Shown: in pieces, positions 17,339 to 26,891 of the stretch
How positions within the stretch are numbered: the first letter of the stretch is position 1
How the letters are laid out: each line of letters opens with the position of its first letter
Assembly (NCBI RefSeq): GCF_000711235.1
Contig: NZ_JOMI01000001.1
Location: 682,001-746,000, forward strand
Source of the DNA: Prevotella sp. 10(H)
Lineage (GTDB): Bacteria > Bacteroidota > Bacteroidia > Bacteroidales > Dysgonomonadaceae
DNA length: 64,000 nucleotides
Direction of reading: 5' to 3'
Made by a program: the position numbers and the translations under genes
Notes under the pieces: model-generated
What the model saw: only the letters and a program-made list of their open reading frames with translations
The model's database searches: none
Told to the model about the DNA's origin: nothing

Positions 17339-17543
17339 AGCAATATAACAGAAATTGCCAAGGATTCATTCTCGTGTCATCTAAAGAATTTCGAGAGGTG
17401 GTTTATATCCATAACAAGAAACAAATCCTCTATTTTCCAAAAAAGCCAAAAAGCGACTCTCAAAAAAGATAGAAGCAAAACTAAATATTTGCTATTTTTG
17501 CATACGGATAACTATACCAAACTATAAGAAACATAAAACATTC
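17339..17543. promoter_or_regulatory. Spacer with promoter (-7 box at 17493-17500) for the WG-repeat gene
   Basis: About 200 bases without a gene between the decayed cassette and the WG-repeat gene. TATTTTTG at 17493-17500 matches the Bacteroidota -7 consensus TAnnTTTG on the plus strand, about 44 bases before the GTG start and 53 before the ATG. Nothing else is recognisable here. Confidence 0.5.
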
Positions 17544-17993
17544 GTGAATAAAATGCCTAAACAAGAAAATAAAAGGAAATCATCGAGTATTTCAGCAACC
17601 GAGACACGAAAATTAGTGCCAGCAGAGAATAACGGCAAATGGGGATTTATTGACGCCAAAACAGGCGAAGAGGTTATACCATTTATATATGAATATACCC
17701 ATGCTTTTTCTGTAGGATTAGCATTGGTTAAATTAAATGGATGGTGGGGCTATGTAGATAAAACAGGAAATGAAGTTATTCCTTGTATATATTATCCCGC
17801 ATGGTCGTTTACCAAAACGGGACTGGCAGCAGTATGTATAGAGGGCAAATGTGGTTTTATAGATCAGACAGGAAAACAAGTTATCCCGCTAATATACGAT
17901 GATGCCAAATATTTTAATAAAGACGGTAAAGCAAAAGTAAAACTAGATGGCGAAACTTTCTTCATAGATGTGGATGGAAATAAGGTAGTATGA
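17544..17993 (+). CDS. WG-repeat protein
   Basis: A 149-residue protein made of WG repeats: NGKWGFIDAKTGEEVIP, NGWWGYVDKTGNEVIP, EGKCGFIDQTGKQVIP and a last half repeat DGETFFIDVDGNKVV. Each unit has the pattern GxxGxIDxxGxxVIPxxYD. No signal peptide is present, and the first 25 residues are charged and lysine-rich. The start may be GTG 17544 or ATG 17553. WG-repeat proteins are common in Bacteroidota and are thought to bind proteins or peptidoglycan, but no reaction can be assigned. It has its own promoter and no partner gene. The nearness to the tail array may be accidental. Confidence 0.8.
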   Translation: MNKMPKQENKRKSSSISATETRKLVPAENNGKWGFIDAKTGEEVIPFIYEYTHAFSVGLALVKLNGWWGYVDKTGNEVIPCIYYPAWSFTKTGLAAVCIEGKCGFIDQTGKQVIPLIYDDAKYFNKDGKAKVKLDGETFFIDVDGNKVV

Positions 17994-18050
17994 CAGTTTT
18001 ATATATCTTATTAATTTCGATATTCTCTATAACTGACAAATGAAAGTTCC

Positions 18051-18956
18051 TTATTTAGCCAGCGTAACTTTCTTACCTTTAAGAATGCTAATAGTATAAA
18101 ATGCTAATCCTAACCACACAAAAGCAAAACAGATAAGATACTCCATTCCGAATGTTTCGTTATAAACAAATATTCCCAGAAGCAATTGTAGTGTTGGGCA
18201 TAAATACTGAATAAAACCCATTGTGGACAGCGGAATAACCTGTGCAGACTTTCCGAACCAGAAAAGAGGAATGGCCGTAATAAGACCACTAAGAATTAGC
18301 AATGAACTTGTCAGGGCAGATGAAGGGAAGAAAGGTATTGCCGGACCAGCATCGGCACTGTAAATTAAAAATGCTAAAGCAAACGGAAAAACTACCATTG
18401 TCTCTACTGTAAGTGCAGGCATGGATTCAAGATTCGCTTTCTTCTTTAACAATCCATACAGTCCGAAGGTAGTGGCAAGAAGCAACGATATCCATGGGAA
18501 TTTGCCGTAACTAATTGTAAGATATACCACACCAATTAGAGCCAGTAAAACGGCTATCTTCTGCATAATTGCCAATCGTTCTTTTAAAAATATATAGCCT
18601 AGAAATACGTTTATCAACGGATTGATATAATACCCCAGACCTGCCTCAACAATATGGTTACTTGCTACAGCATAAATATATATCCCCCAATTGGCACTGA
18701 CAACAAATCCGGCCAACCCTAACCTCAACAAAAGTTTGGGTTGCTTTACGTAACTCATAAATGTTTGCCGATTGGTGAAAAACACCCAGATAAAGAGTAT
18801 TACAAAAGACCATACTATACGATGAGCAAGCACATTGACAGCAGGCACGCCTGTTATCAGTTTCCAAAAGATAGGAAAAAGTCCCCAGAGTATATAACAG
18901 CCCAACGCATAAATAATACCCTGATTATAACTTAACTTTTCGCGGTTTGACGCCAT
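18051..18956 (-). CDS. rarD: RarD, EamA-family transporter
   Basis: An inner-membrane transporter of 301 residues with about ten transmembrane helices, the usual size for RarD. The RarD hallmark near the start (GIIYALGCYILWGLFPIFWK) and the family block VSANWGIYIYAVASNHIVEA, followed by GYYINPLINVFLGYIFLKER, are clear. RarD-type proteins belong to the drug/metabolite transporter superfamily; the physiological substrate is not established. The C-terminus is lysine-rich (KGKKVTLAK), as expected for a cytoplasmic end. It is a single gene, convergent with the WG-repeat gene and in the same direction as the regulator downstream of it in position. Confidence 0.9.
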   Translation of the reverse strand: MASNREKLSYNQGIIYALGCYILWGLFPIFWKLITGVPAVNVLAHRIVWSFVILFIWVFFTNRQTFMSYVKQPKLLLRLGLAGFVVSANWGIYIYAVASNHIVEAGLGYYINPLINVFLGYIFLKERLAIMQKIAVLLALIGVVYLTISYGKFPWISLLLATTFGLYGLLKKKANLESMPALTVETMVVFPFALAFLIYSADAGPAIPFFPSSALTSSLLILSGLITAIPLFWFGKSAQVIPLSTMGFIQYLCPTLQLLLGIFVYNETFGMEYLICFAFVWLGLAFYTISILKGKKVTLAK

Positions 18957-19024
18957 TGTTCAGGTGTAATTTGAATGCGTAAAGGTAGGAATTCCGTTCA
19001 AAAGATTATTAATAGTTTATGTTT

Positions 19025-21844
19025 TCATTTCATATCCCGAAGAAAATCTGAAAGATTGACATCTCTGTCCAGATTCATTTTTTTTCGTAAGCGGTATCGG
19101 TTAACCTCCACGCCCCGGATAGATATATTCAGCAGAGGAGCTATTTCTTTCGTAGACAGGTTCATATTCAGATAAGCACAGAGAATTTTATCATTACGGG
19201 TCAGTCCCGGGAATTTCTCATCCAGAAGTTTAAAAAAGTCCTGATGTATAATATCAAAATTAGACTGGAATACTTCAAAATCACTGTCTTTTTCTATATT
19301 GCTGTTTATCTGACTAATCAGGCGCACTACTTTTTGTCTAATGGTGGTTATATCCTTTTCTTCATCAATTGCTTTAGATATGCTCACGGCATTCTTCTTT
19401 ACATCTTCCAGCATTTCATTTTTCCTGATAATGTTCAGTATATAACCGTTAAGTTCCTGAGTTTTATAATGCAATTCTGTTTTCAGATTTTCATTTTGAA
19501 GTTCATATATTTCCTGATCCTTAATCTTATTCTCTTCCGCATGCCTTTTGCTTTGATAAATAAGCTCTTCTCCCTTTTCACGGATTATCTTTTTTTGCTT
19601 GCTTATGGTTTTCTTGTACAATAAAAAAAACAGGGCAACAATAATCAATAAATAGAAAATGTAAGCAAAAGCAGATCTGTACCAAGGAGGCAAAATCCGG
19701 AATTCAATTCCGGTTATTTGGGATATTTCATTTTTTCCCTTGATCGCTTTTACTTCAAAAGTATATATGCCTTCATGCAGGTTGGTATATTCTTTCATCG
19801 TTATTGGAGACGGGATGCTCCACTCTTCGTCTAATTCTTTTAATCGGTAAGAATATAGTAACTCTGCCCCTGAGTAATCTGTTGCAGCAAAATGTATGCT
19901 TAACGAGTTCTGAGAATATGGCAATGTAATCCGTTCAGCTGGCTTTCCATAGCTGATGACACTATCATTACGGTTGCTGACAAATTTCTTTATGAATACA
20001 TTCAAAGGTTTCTCTTCTCGATTCGCTTTAGAAATATCTATTTTAACAAATCCATTATCTATGGAAACGATTGCAGTTTCGGAGTCGAGAAGCTGAACAT
20101 TCTCATGATTGATAATTAATTCATCTGACAATCCCCAATCATATGCAGGAAGTGTATAACCTTCAGGTGTGCACGGTTTGTACTTAAGCTTTTTATCATG
20201 CACGTACCATATATTATTCATCTTATCAACATACAGATATTCATAGAACTGTGCTCCTTCAAGCATAGATTCAAGTTCCGTATAATGAGAAAAACTATCT
20301 GTTATATAACTATATTGATAAATACCGTCTTGCCCGCATATAATAAGGTTTTTATCAACTCTTCGGAAAAACACATTCCCTTCTACTTTAGAATCACCCA
20401 AAAGATAAGTCTTCTGGTTTATGATTTTCTCAAACCTGTTATCAAATTTTATTTTCTGTACATTTTGTGCGCTATTGGCAATCCAAAAACTATACGGATC
20501 CACATCATCCTGTATAAATCCCCTACCCGAATTTGTAAAATTTTCTATTCTATGCGAATAGTACCATCTGTTCCCCTTTTTTTTCAAAATATTGAGACCA
20601 AAATAAGTTCCGGCTATCATTTTATCTTCATCTACTATCACCGGGTGGGTTTCCCATGCATTTACCATATCTATTTTATAATTTCTGTCCTTGGAAATTA
20701 CCATTATACCATTATCACCGGAACAAAACAATGAATTATCATAAGACATCATCGACCATATCTGCCCTTCAGAACCTTTAATCAACCTATATTTTCCGTC
20801 CTTACCGATTGTATACAATCCCTGATTAGTTCCCAGATACAGATCATCGTTAAATACCTGTGAGCAATAACCCACCCCTATAGGCGATACGGTTGCAAAC
20901 AGAGGACGTATGGGTGAATTCATATCCAGCAGGCTAAGTCCTTTGTCTAATCCCAGCCATAAATTTTGGTCTTTATCGAAGAACGATCTGAGTACTGTAT
21001 TGTTTTTAAGTCCGTTATCCAGATTATATATTTCTTTATAAGCCGGATCTTTCATATCAAAGAGAAAGACACCATGTTGTACCGAACCCAGCGCTATTTT
21101 GCTGTCTAAAATGGAAACACTGAAAAGTTGTGTTTCCTTGATAAAATCATCCGCTATAGATTGTACTTTCTGAATACCATTATCGTCGAGCAAGTACATC
21201 CCCATGCGGGCAGTTGTAACAAGTATTTTGTTCTCATAGGGAAGTATGCTTACAAGTTTTTGGGTTAATAATTGGGAACAGGATTCTACGAACACGGGTG
21301 ACTTATCACTGTCCAGATAAAAAACCCCTGCCGGTGTGCCTATGTAAATCCGATTACCTATCAACTCTGAGCAGTCTATCTTTTTATCTATTCTGATAGT
21401 TTCCACTATATTTTGATCATATACGTGTATATCTTTGTCACTTACATAATATACCAAATCTTTATCTACCACAATATTCCATACTTCGCCTATGTGTTTC
21501 GTTTTTTCCGATAATGATTTATAGATTAGTAATCCGGTATTATCAGGCTCAAAATAGCCAAATTCCGAACTTCCTCCTACATATATACGATTACCTACTA
21601 TCTTAAGAGACCTCAATACCCTATTTTTTACAGCATATAGAGTCCAATGAACTGCATCGAATTCCAGTAGTCCGTTAGAATTGGCGCAGTATATCCAACC
21701 TTTTTCAGATTGGTCAATCATCCAGTTTTGAAACCCTGCCTTATATTGATTCCGTTCGTAATTAACTATCCGGCGTTGCCAAACAGGAGAAGAATGCCCT
21801 AATAGAGAGAAAAAGAACAATATTAGAATAATGATGTTTCTCAT
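19025..21844 (-). CDS. Membrane-spanning propeller/Y_Y_Y regulator with cytoplasmic LuxR-type HTH
   Basis: A one-piece signalling protein of about 939 residues. After a signal peptide (RNIIILILFFFSLLGHSS) come repeated propeller blades (Reg_prop-like, about 50-600) facing the periplasm and a Y_Y_Y domain (YSYRLKELDEEW, about 660-725). A transmembrane helix (AYIFYLLIIVALFFLLY), a long coiled coil and a C-terminal LuxR-type helix-turn-helix (LSTKEIAPLLNISIRGVEVNRYRLRKKM) follow. No kinase or receiver domain is present. The frame is open to 21904, but a -7 box (minus strand TATATTTG) at 21866-21873 lies inside that extension, so 21844 is chosen. It diverges from the susC operon at 22114 and most likely controls it. 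Confidence 0.85.
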   Translation of the reverse strand: MRNIIILILFFFSLLGHSSPVWQRRIVNYERNQYKAGFQNWMIDQSEKGWIYCANSNGLLEFDAVHWTLYAVKNRVLRSLKIVGNRIYVGGSSEFGYFEPDNTGLLIYKSLSEKTKHIGEVWNIVVDKDLVYYVSDKDIHVYDQNIVETIRIDKKIDCSELIGNRIYIGTPAGVFYLDSDKSPVFVESCSQLLTQKLVSILPYENKILVTTARMGMYLLDDNGIQKVQSIADDFIKETQLFSVSILDSKIALGSVQHGVFLFDMKDPAYKEIYNLDNGLKNNTVLRSFFDKDQNLWLGLDKGLSLLDMNSPIRPLFATVSPIGVGYCSQVFNDDLYLGTNQGLYTIGKDGKYRLIKGSEGQIWSMMSYDNSLFCSGDNGIMVISKDRNYKIDMVNAWETHPVIVDEDKMIAGTYFGLNILKKKGNRWYYSHRIENFTNSGRGFIQDDVDPYSFWIANSAQNVQKIKFDNRFEKIINQKTYLLGDSKVEGNVFFRRVDKNLIICGQDGIYQYSYITDSFSHYTELESMLEGAQFYEYLYVDKMNNIWYVHDKKLKYKPCTPEGYTLPAYDWGLSDELIINHENVQLLDSETAIVSIDNGFVKIDISKANREEKPLNVFIKKFVSNRNDSVISYGKPAERITLPYSQNSLSIHFAATDYSGAELLYSYRLKELDEEWSIPSPITMKEYTNLHEGIYTFEVKAIKGKNEISQITGIEFRILPPWYRSAFAYIFYLLIIVALFFLLYKKTISKQKKIIREKGEELIYQSKRHAEENKIKDQEIYELQNENLKTELHYKTQELNGYILNIIRKNEMLEDVKKNAVSISKAIDEEKDITTIRQKVVRLISQINSNIEKDSDFEVFQSNFDIIHQDFFKLLDEKFPGLTRNDKILCAYLNMNLSTKEIAPLLNISIRGVEVNRYRLRKKMNLDRDVNLSDFLRDMK

Positions 21845-21865
21845 AACCGCACACATTGTAATAAT

Positions 21866-21873
21866 CAAATATA
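21866..21873 (-). promoter_or_regulatory. -7 box of the propeller/LuxR regulator gene
   Basis: The minus strand reads TATATTTG (TAnnTTTG), 22 bases upstream of the ATG at 21844, giving a short leader. It supports choosing this start over the upstream one at 21904. Confidence 0.6.
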
Positions 21874-22035
21874 CGAACTTCATCTTAAAAAATGTTATCT
21901 GCAAATAACTATTTTAGTAATATATTGATTATCAAATAATAGTAATTTTAATGTAGTAGTGTTGTAGTATTAAAAATAGTTAATGTTTGAGTTTTTGAAG
22001 TATTAAAATATTTTAAAATTCTAAACAAGTAGGCC

Positions 22036-22043
22036 TATATTTG
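22036..22043 (+). promoter_or_regulatory. -7 box of the first susC operon
   Basis: TATATTTG on the plus strand, 70 bases before the susC ATG at 22114. It is the only good TAnnTTTG match in the 270-base divergent region between the regulator and susC, which otherwise is AT-rich without clear repeats. Confidence 0.6.
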
Positions 22044-22113
22044 CATTACAAATTACATAAAACCTTTAAGATAAATTAAAAAAATCTAAGTATTCAACCT
22101 TAAATTAACAATC

Positions 22114-25100
22114 ATGAAGAGAAATCCCTTCTTATGGAAGTTACTTCTTATCCTTCCATTATTTTTATCTTCTCTGGCTGTATCCGGGCAAACGTTCGGA
22201 GTGAGAGGAACTGTCACAGATGCGCCTACAGGAGAAACTCTAATTGGTGTATCAGTAGCCGAAAAAGGAACAACTAATGGAGTAATGACCGATATCGACG
22301 GCCAATATACCATTAATGTACAATCGGGTGCTACCCTAGTATTTTCATATGTCGGATATGTAACCCAGGAAATAAAAGTTACCGGAGAAACATTGGACAT
22401 AGTAATGGGTCCTTCCCCACAAATTCTTGACGAAGTCATTGTAGTGGGGTATGGCGTACAAAAGAAAAGTGTCACAACGGCCGCTATCAGCAGTATCAAA
22501 GCCGATGATCTCGGCAAAATGTCTCCTACGCGTGTAGAGAATGTTCTGAAAGGGCAAGTATCGGGAGTACAGATTACAACAAATTCAGGGCAACCGGGCT
22601 CCGAGTCGAAAGTCCGTATCCGTGGTACAGGTACTACCAACAATAGCGACCCTCTATACATTGTAGACGGTATGGCTGTTTCAGGTGGTATAAGTAATCT
22701 CAACCCTACAGATATAGCTTCTGTAGAAATTCTAAAGGATGCAGCTTCTGCTGCTGTATATGGAGCACGTGCTGCTAATGGTGTAATCCTGATTACGACC
22801 AAAAGCGGTGTTCAGGGAAAGACTAAGATTAATTATGATTTCAGCTACGGATTTCAGAATCCATGGAAGAAGAAATCAGTATTAAATGCCGAGCAATACA
22901 TGATTATCCGTAACGAGATGAGAGTAAACGGTGGTGAAACTCTTTTATATTCAGGAGATCAGATTACTGCAGCCCGAAATGGACAGTCAGTGAACACAGA
23001 CTGGCAGGACGAAGTATTTAACGATAATGCGCCTGTTGTAAGCCACCAGATAAGCGTTTCGGGAGGTAATGATAAAATATCGTATTTCCTTTCTTTAGGA
23101 TATTTCGATCAGGATGGAATAATCGGTGGTAACTATGGTATGTCAAATTACAACCGTTGGTCTATTCGTTCCAATAATACCTATGAAGTTCTGAATGCTG
23201 AAAAAGAGAGAAATTTCCTTAACAAAGTTAAGGTGGGAACAAATATTAGTTATGCCAGAGCCAAGTCTGTAGGAGTGCCGGGAGGAGTAAATTCCGAGTT
23301 CGGTTCAGTACTAGGTAGCGCCATCGGACAAAGCCCTTTGGTTAGCGTATATGCAAATGACGACGATGCTGCCGCTATTCTGGCCGCACACCCTACCGCT
23401 GTCATAAATAAAAATACCGGTAGAGTATTTTCTCTACCTCCGGATGGATTTCAGGAGATAGTAAACCCACTTGCTCTACTTAACCGCCCTGAAAGAACAA
23501 AAAATAATGAAGACAAAATTATCGGTACTTTCTTTGTTGAAGTAGATGTGTTGAAAGGTCTTAAGTTTAAATCTACTTACGGGTTCGACTTGGCATTTTG
23601 GGGCGCAGATGCATACAGATATCCATATTATCTCTCTGATATGACTAAGGCCGAAACTGATGTTTTATCTTATGCCTCATCGCAAATGAACAGGTCATAT
23701 ACGTGGCAGCTAGAGAATACATTGACTTATAATTTCACATTAGCCGATAAACATAATTTCTCTCTGCTGGCAGGGCAATCGGCACAAAAATACAAACGTC
23801 GTTATCTCTACGGACAGGACTTCGATCTGATCTCTTTTGATCCTCATATGGCAGTTATAAATGCAGGTACGGCCAGACGTGACGATGAAAGGACAGAGGG
23901 TTATACTGAAATGAGCACACTTGCTTCTTATTTCGGACGTATTGATTATAACTTCAATGAAAAGTATATGCTTCAAGCAACCGTAAGACGCGACGGTTCT
24001 TCAAAGTTCGGACCTAATAATAAATGGGGGGTATTTCCGTCTTTCTCTTTAGGTTGGAATCTAATGAATGAAGAGTTTATGGCAAATATCAAGCCACAAT
24101 GGTTCGATATGGCGAAATTTCGCGTAAGCTGGGGAGTAAATGGTAACCAAAATATAGAATCGTTCGGATATGCGGCTTTACTGGAAAGCGGGCAAAACTA
24201 TTACTTTGGCACTGGTAAAGGCGAACACATGTATTCCGGAGCAAGTTCTGGACGTATTCCTAATCCTGACCTGAAATGGGAAGAATCTAAACAAACGGAC
24301 ATAGGTATCGATACCAGATTCTTTAAAGGCGCATTATCATTCACTTTCGATTATTTCCACAAAAAGACAACCGGCATGTTGAAAGAACAACCAATTCCGA
24401 GTTATGTAGGTAAAAAAGCGCCATGGGCTAATGCCGGAACAATGACAAACTCGGGAGTAGAATTTGATCTTGGATATCGATTTGCTGTAGGAGACTTTAA
24501 TTTTGCAGTCAATGCAAATGCATCATATGTTAAGAATAAACTGATAGATCTTGGAACTCCAACAGGGGAAGAATCATGGGGTAACTCAGGTGCTTCCGGA
24601 GTGGAAAACTTTATATATGCAAAAAATGGCATGGTTTGGCCTTTCTTTTACGGATGGAAAACAGATGGAATTTTGCAGAATCAGGCTGAAGCAGACGAAT
24701 ATAATAACAAATACGGCACATCGGCTGTTCCAGGAGATGTTCGTTTCGCTAATCTTAATAATGATAATGCAATAGATGACAAAGACAGAACAATGATAGG
24801 TAAGGGAGCTCCCGATTGGACATATGGTCTGACTATCAATGTAGATTGGAAAGATTTTGATTTTACTGCTTTTTTCCAGGGAGTTACGGGAAGTGACATT
24901 TTCGATATTTCTCAAAGAGCTGATATTCCCGGTATCAACCGCCCTAGCTGGATACTCGACAGATGGGCTGGAGAGGGAACATCAAACAAAATACCTAGAG
25001 TGACATCTAAAGATATAAATCGCAACTGGAGAGTTTCTGACCTGTACGTAAAGAGCGGAGATTATTGCCGATTGAAAAATATCCAGTTAGGATACACTCT

Positions 25101-25290
25101 ACCGGTTGCTATTACAAAAAAAGCAAGTATCGAAAGATTAAGATTATTTGTAGGTGCAGAAAATTTGTTGACATTCACAAAATACAAAGATGGCTTCGAT
25201 CCTGAAATCGGGGACGGAAACCAAGGTGTCGACAAAGGTATTTATCCTCAATCACGTACAATTACTTTCGGTGCAAGTATTACATTCTAA
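22114..25290 (+). CDS. SusC/RagA-type TonB-linked outer-membrane transporter (beta-glucan locus)
   Basis: An outer-membrane importer of 1058 residues. It has a signal peptide (ending near SLAVSGQ), a carboxypeptidase-like regulatory domain (about 28-110, VRGTVTDAPTGETLIGVSV), the TonB-box/plug transition (ILDEVIVVGYGVQKK), a plug with the SusC motif (YIVDGMAVSGG...ILKDAASAAVYGARAANGVI), and a large beta-barrel ending in phenylalanine (FGASITF). It works with the SusD lipoprotein encoded 18 bases downstream to import oligosaccharides. The neighbouring GH3 and GH5 enzymes suggest beta-glucan-type oligosaccharides as cargo, which is inference. It is probably controlled by the divergent propeller/LuxR regulator. 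Confidence 0.95.
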   Translation: MKRNPFLWKLLLILPLFLSSLAVSGQTFGVRGTVTDAPTGETLIGVSVAEKGTTNGVMTDIDGQYTINVQSGATLVFSYVGYVTQEIKVTGETLDIVMGPSPQILDEVIVVGYGVQKKSVTTAAISSIKADDLGKMSPTRVENVLKGQVSGVQITTNSGQPGSESKVRIRGTGTTNNSDPLYIVDGMAVSGGISNLNPTDIASVEILKDAASAAVYGARAANGVILITTKSGVQGKTKINYDFSYGFQNPWKKKSVLNAEQYMIIRNEMRVNGGETLLYSGDQITAARNGQSVNTDWQDEVFNDNAPVVSHQISVSGGNDKISYFLSLGYFDQDGIIGGNYGMSNYNRWSIRSNNTYEVLNAEKERNFLNKVKVGTNISYARAKSVGVPGGVNSEFGSVLGSAIGQSPLVSVYANDDDAAAILAAHPTAVINKNTGRVFSLPPDGFQEIVNPLALLNRPERTKNNEDKIIGTFFVEVDVLKGLKFKSTYGFDLAFWGADAYRYPYYLSDMTKAETDVLSYASSQMNRSYTWQLENTLTYNFTLADKHNFSLLAGQSAQKYKRRYLYGQDFDLISFDPHMAVINAGTARRDDERTEGYTEMSTLASYFGRIDYNFNEKYMLQATVRRDGSSKFGPNNKWGVFPSFSLGWNLMNEEFMANIKPQWFDMAKFRVSWGVNGNQNIESFGYAALLESGQNYYFGTGKGEHMYSGASSGRIPNPDLKWEESKQTDIGIDTRFFKGALSFTFDYFHKKTTGMLKEQPIPSYVGKKAPWANAGTMTNSGVEFDLGYRFAVGDFNFAVNANASYVKNKLIDLGTPTGEESWGNSGASGVENFIYAKNGMVWPFFYGWKTDGILQNQAEADEYNNKYGTSAVPGDVRFANLNNDNAIDDKDRTMIGKGAPDWTYGLTINVDWKDFDFTAFFQGVTGSDIFDISQRADIPGINRPSWILDRWAGEGTSNKIPRVTSKDINRNWRVSDLYVKSGDYCRLKNIQLGYTLPVAITKKASIERLRLFVGAENLLTFTKYKDGFDPEIGDGNQGVDKGIYPQSRTITFGASITF

Positions 25291-25308
25291 TCTCAAAATC
25301 CTATTACA

Positions 25309-26847
25309 ATGAAAAAGAATATCATAAAAATAATGATTGCCGGAGCTATTCTGTTTAGCGCTACTTCTTGCGGGGATGATTTTCTGTCTGTGAATTCGTC
25401 TACACAGCCCGAGGTAGGAGGACCGGTTACAATGAAAACATTGAACCAGCATCTGGCTTCAGCTTACCAGATACTGTTACTAGATAATTATGCCAATGGC
25501 AATTATAATAGTTACATCCTCATGGGCGATCTTCGTTCCGATGATTTATATAAAGGCGGAGGAGAAGCTAATGATCAGGGTGCGCTGTATTTCCTTTCTC
25601 AATTCAAAAATACTCCTACAGATGTTCCGCAAGGATGGTGGTCTATCTATTATACCGGACTTACCAGATGCAATGAATTAATAGAAGCATGTAGCAATGT
25701 TATAGGAGTAACGCCTGAAACTGTGGCCACCACATTAGCAGAGGCTCATACTCTACGTGCCTTGTATATGCATCAGCTATGGAAAATGTGGGGAAATGTA
25801 CCTTACTATGAAGTATCGGTACTTCCAAAACCATATTTGGCGAAGCAATTGAAAGCGGATGAGGTATATACAGAAATTATGGAAGACCTCGATTTCGCAT
25901 TAGAAGGAGAAAAACTACGAAAAGTGGCGGATGAGTCTACTTTTGGGCGGGTAACCAAACCTATGGCACAAATGCTTAGAGCACGTACTGTAATGTATCA
26001 AAAAGACCAGACCCGTTACAATCAGGTATTGGCGGATATGGTAGAAATTATAGACAACCCGGCTTATGGCCTTATGGATGATTTGGAAGAAGTATTCTTA
26101 GCATCAGGAGAATTCTGTAAAGAATCGCTTTTTGAAACAAACCAGAAAGCAGATGGAAAAACCTGGAGTGAATCCTGGATTGGTTTCGGAACAAATCTTC
26201 CGGCATTCGTTTCACCTAACGGGCTTTCTGATCCTAATGATATTTTCCTTGCAGGTTGGGGATTTGCTCCTGTCCGCACTGAAGCATATAATATATATTC
26301 TGCTGATGATAAAAGACGTGATGCTACTATAAATGATTTCCGTACCGGAAAATATACTAAACGTTTTCAGGATACAGGGCTATTTATACGTAAATATGCA
26401 GCGCGTAAAGGATATAATGATGTAAAAGCAGGTGATGCTGATCTGAACTTCGATAATAATCTTCGTTTGTTTCGTCTGCCCGAAGCTTATCTGAATGCTG
26501 CCGAATTACTTGTGGGAGGAGCTACAGCTCCAGGTGCCGGAACCGCTCAGGAATATCTGGATTTTGTAAGAAGGCGTGCTTTTGGAGATAAGTTTGACCA
26601 GAATAAAGTGACGGCTACGCTTGATAATATAAAGAAAGAGCGTCGGCTTGAATTCATGGGTGAAGGTCTTCGCTATTGGGATCTTGTTAGGTGGGGAGAT
26701 GCACCGACAGTATTGACGGAAAATATTCCTGCATTTTCTTCTGAAAGAACTTGGACAGCAGAGAAAAGTAAATATTTACCGATTCCTCAATCTGAAATAG
26801 ACAGGACAAAAAATACTGACTTTGAACTTCAACAAAATCCTTACTAA
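25309..26847 (+). CDS. SusD/RagB-family surface glycan-binding lipoprotein
   Basis: A 512-residue lipoprotein with lipobox SATS-C followed by GDDFL, the standard SusD start, and a helical TPR-rich body (EAHTLRALYMHQLWKMWGNVPYY, NNLRLFRLPEAYLNAAELLV). It has the C-terminal block KKERRLEFMGEGLRYWDLVRWGDAP typical of the family, and ends LPIPQSEIDRTKN. It sits on the cell surface as a lid over SusC and holds the glycan. It is in one operon with susC (18-base gap) and with the PKD-like lipoprotein that follows by 44 bases. Confidence 0.95.
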   Translation: MKKNIIKIMIAGAILFSATSCGDDFLSVNSSTQPEVGGPVTMKTLNQHLASAYQILLLDNYANGNYNSYILMGDLRSDDLYKGGGEANDQGALYFLSQFKNTPTDVPQGWWSIYYTGLTRCNELIEACSNVIGVTPETVATTLAEAHTLRALYMHQLWKMWGNVPYYEVSVLPKPYLAKQLKADEVYTEIMEDLDFALEGEKLRKVADESTFGRVTKPMAQMLRARTVMYQKDQTRYNQVLADMVEIIDNPAYGLMDDLEEVFLASGEFCKESLFETNQKADGKTWSESWIGFGTNLPAFVSPNGLSDPNDIFLAGWGFAPVRTEAYNIYSADDKRRDATINDFRTGKYTKRFQDTGLFIRKYAARKGYNDVKAGDADLNFDNNLRLFRLPEAYLNAAELLVGGATAPGAGTAQEYLDFVRRRAFGDKFDQNKVTATLDNIKKERRLEFMGEGLRYWDLVRWGDAPTVLTENIPAFSSERTWTAEKSKYLPIPQSEIDRTKNTDFELQQNPY

Positions 26848-26891
26848 TTCATTACTAAATATTTTATCAAATAATTATAAAAAGATATCAT

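Noticed and set aside
6679-17543. Attachment sites or terminal direct repeats bounding the tail module as an integrated element
   Set aside because: No matching direct repeats were found between the left gap (6679-7092) and the right gap (17339-17543), and there is no integrase or transposase gene nearby.
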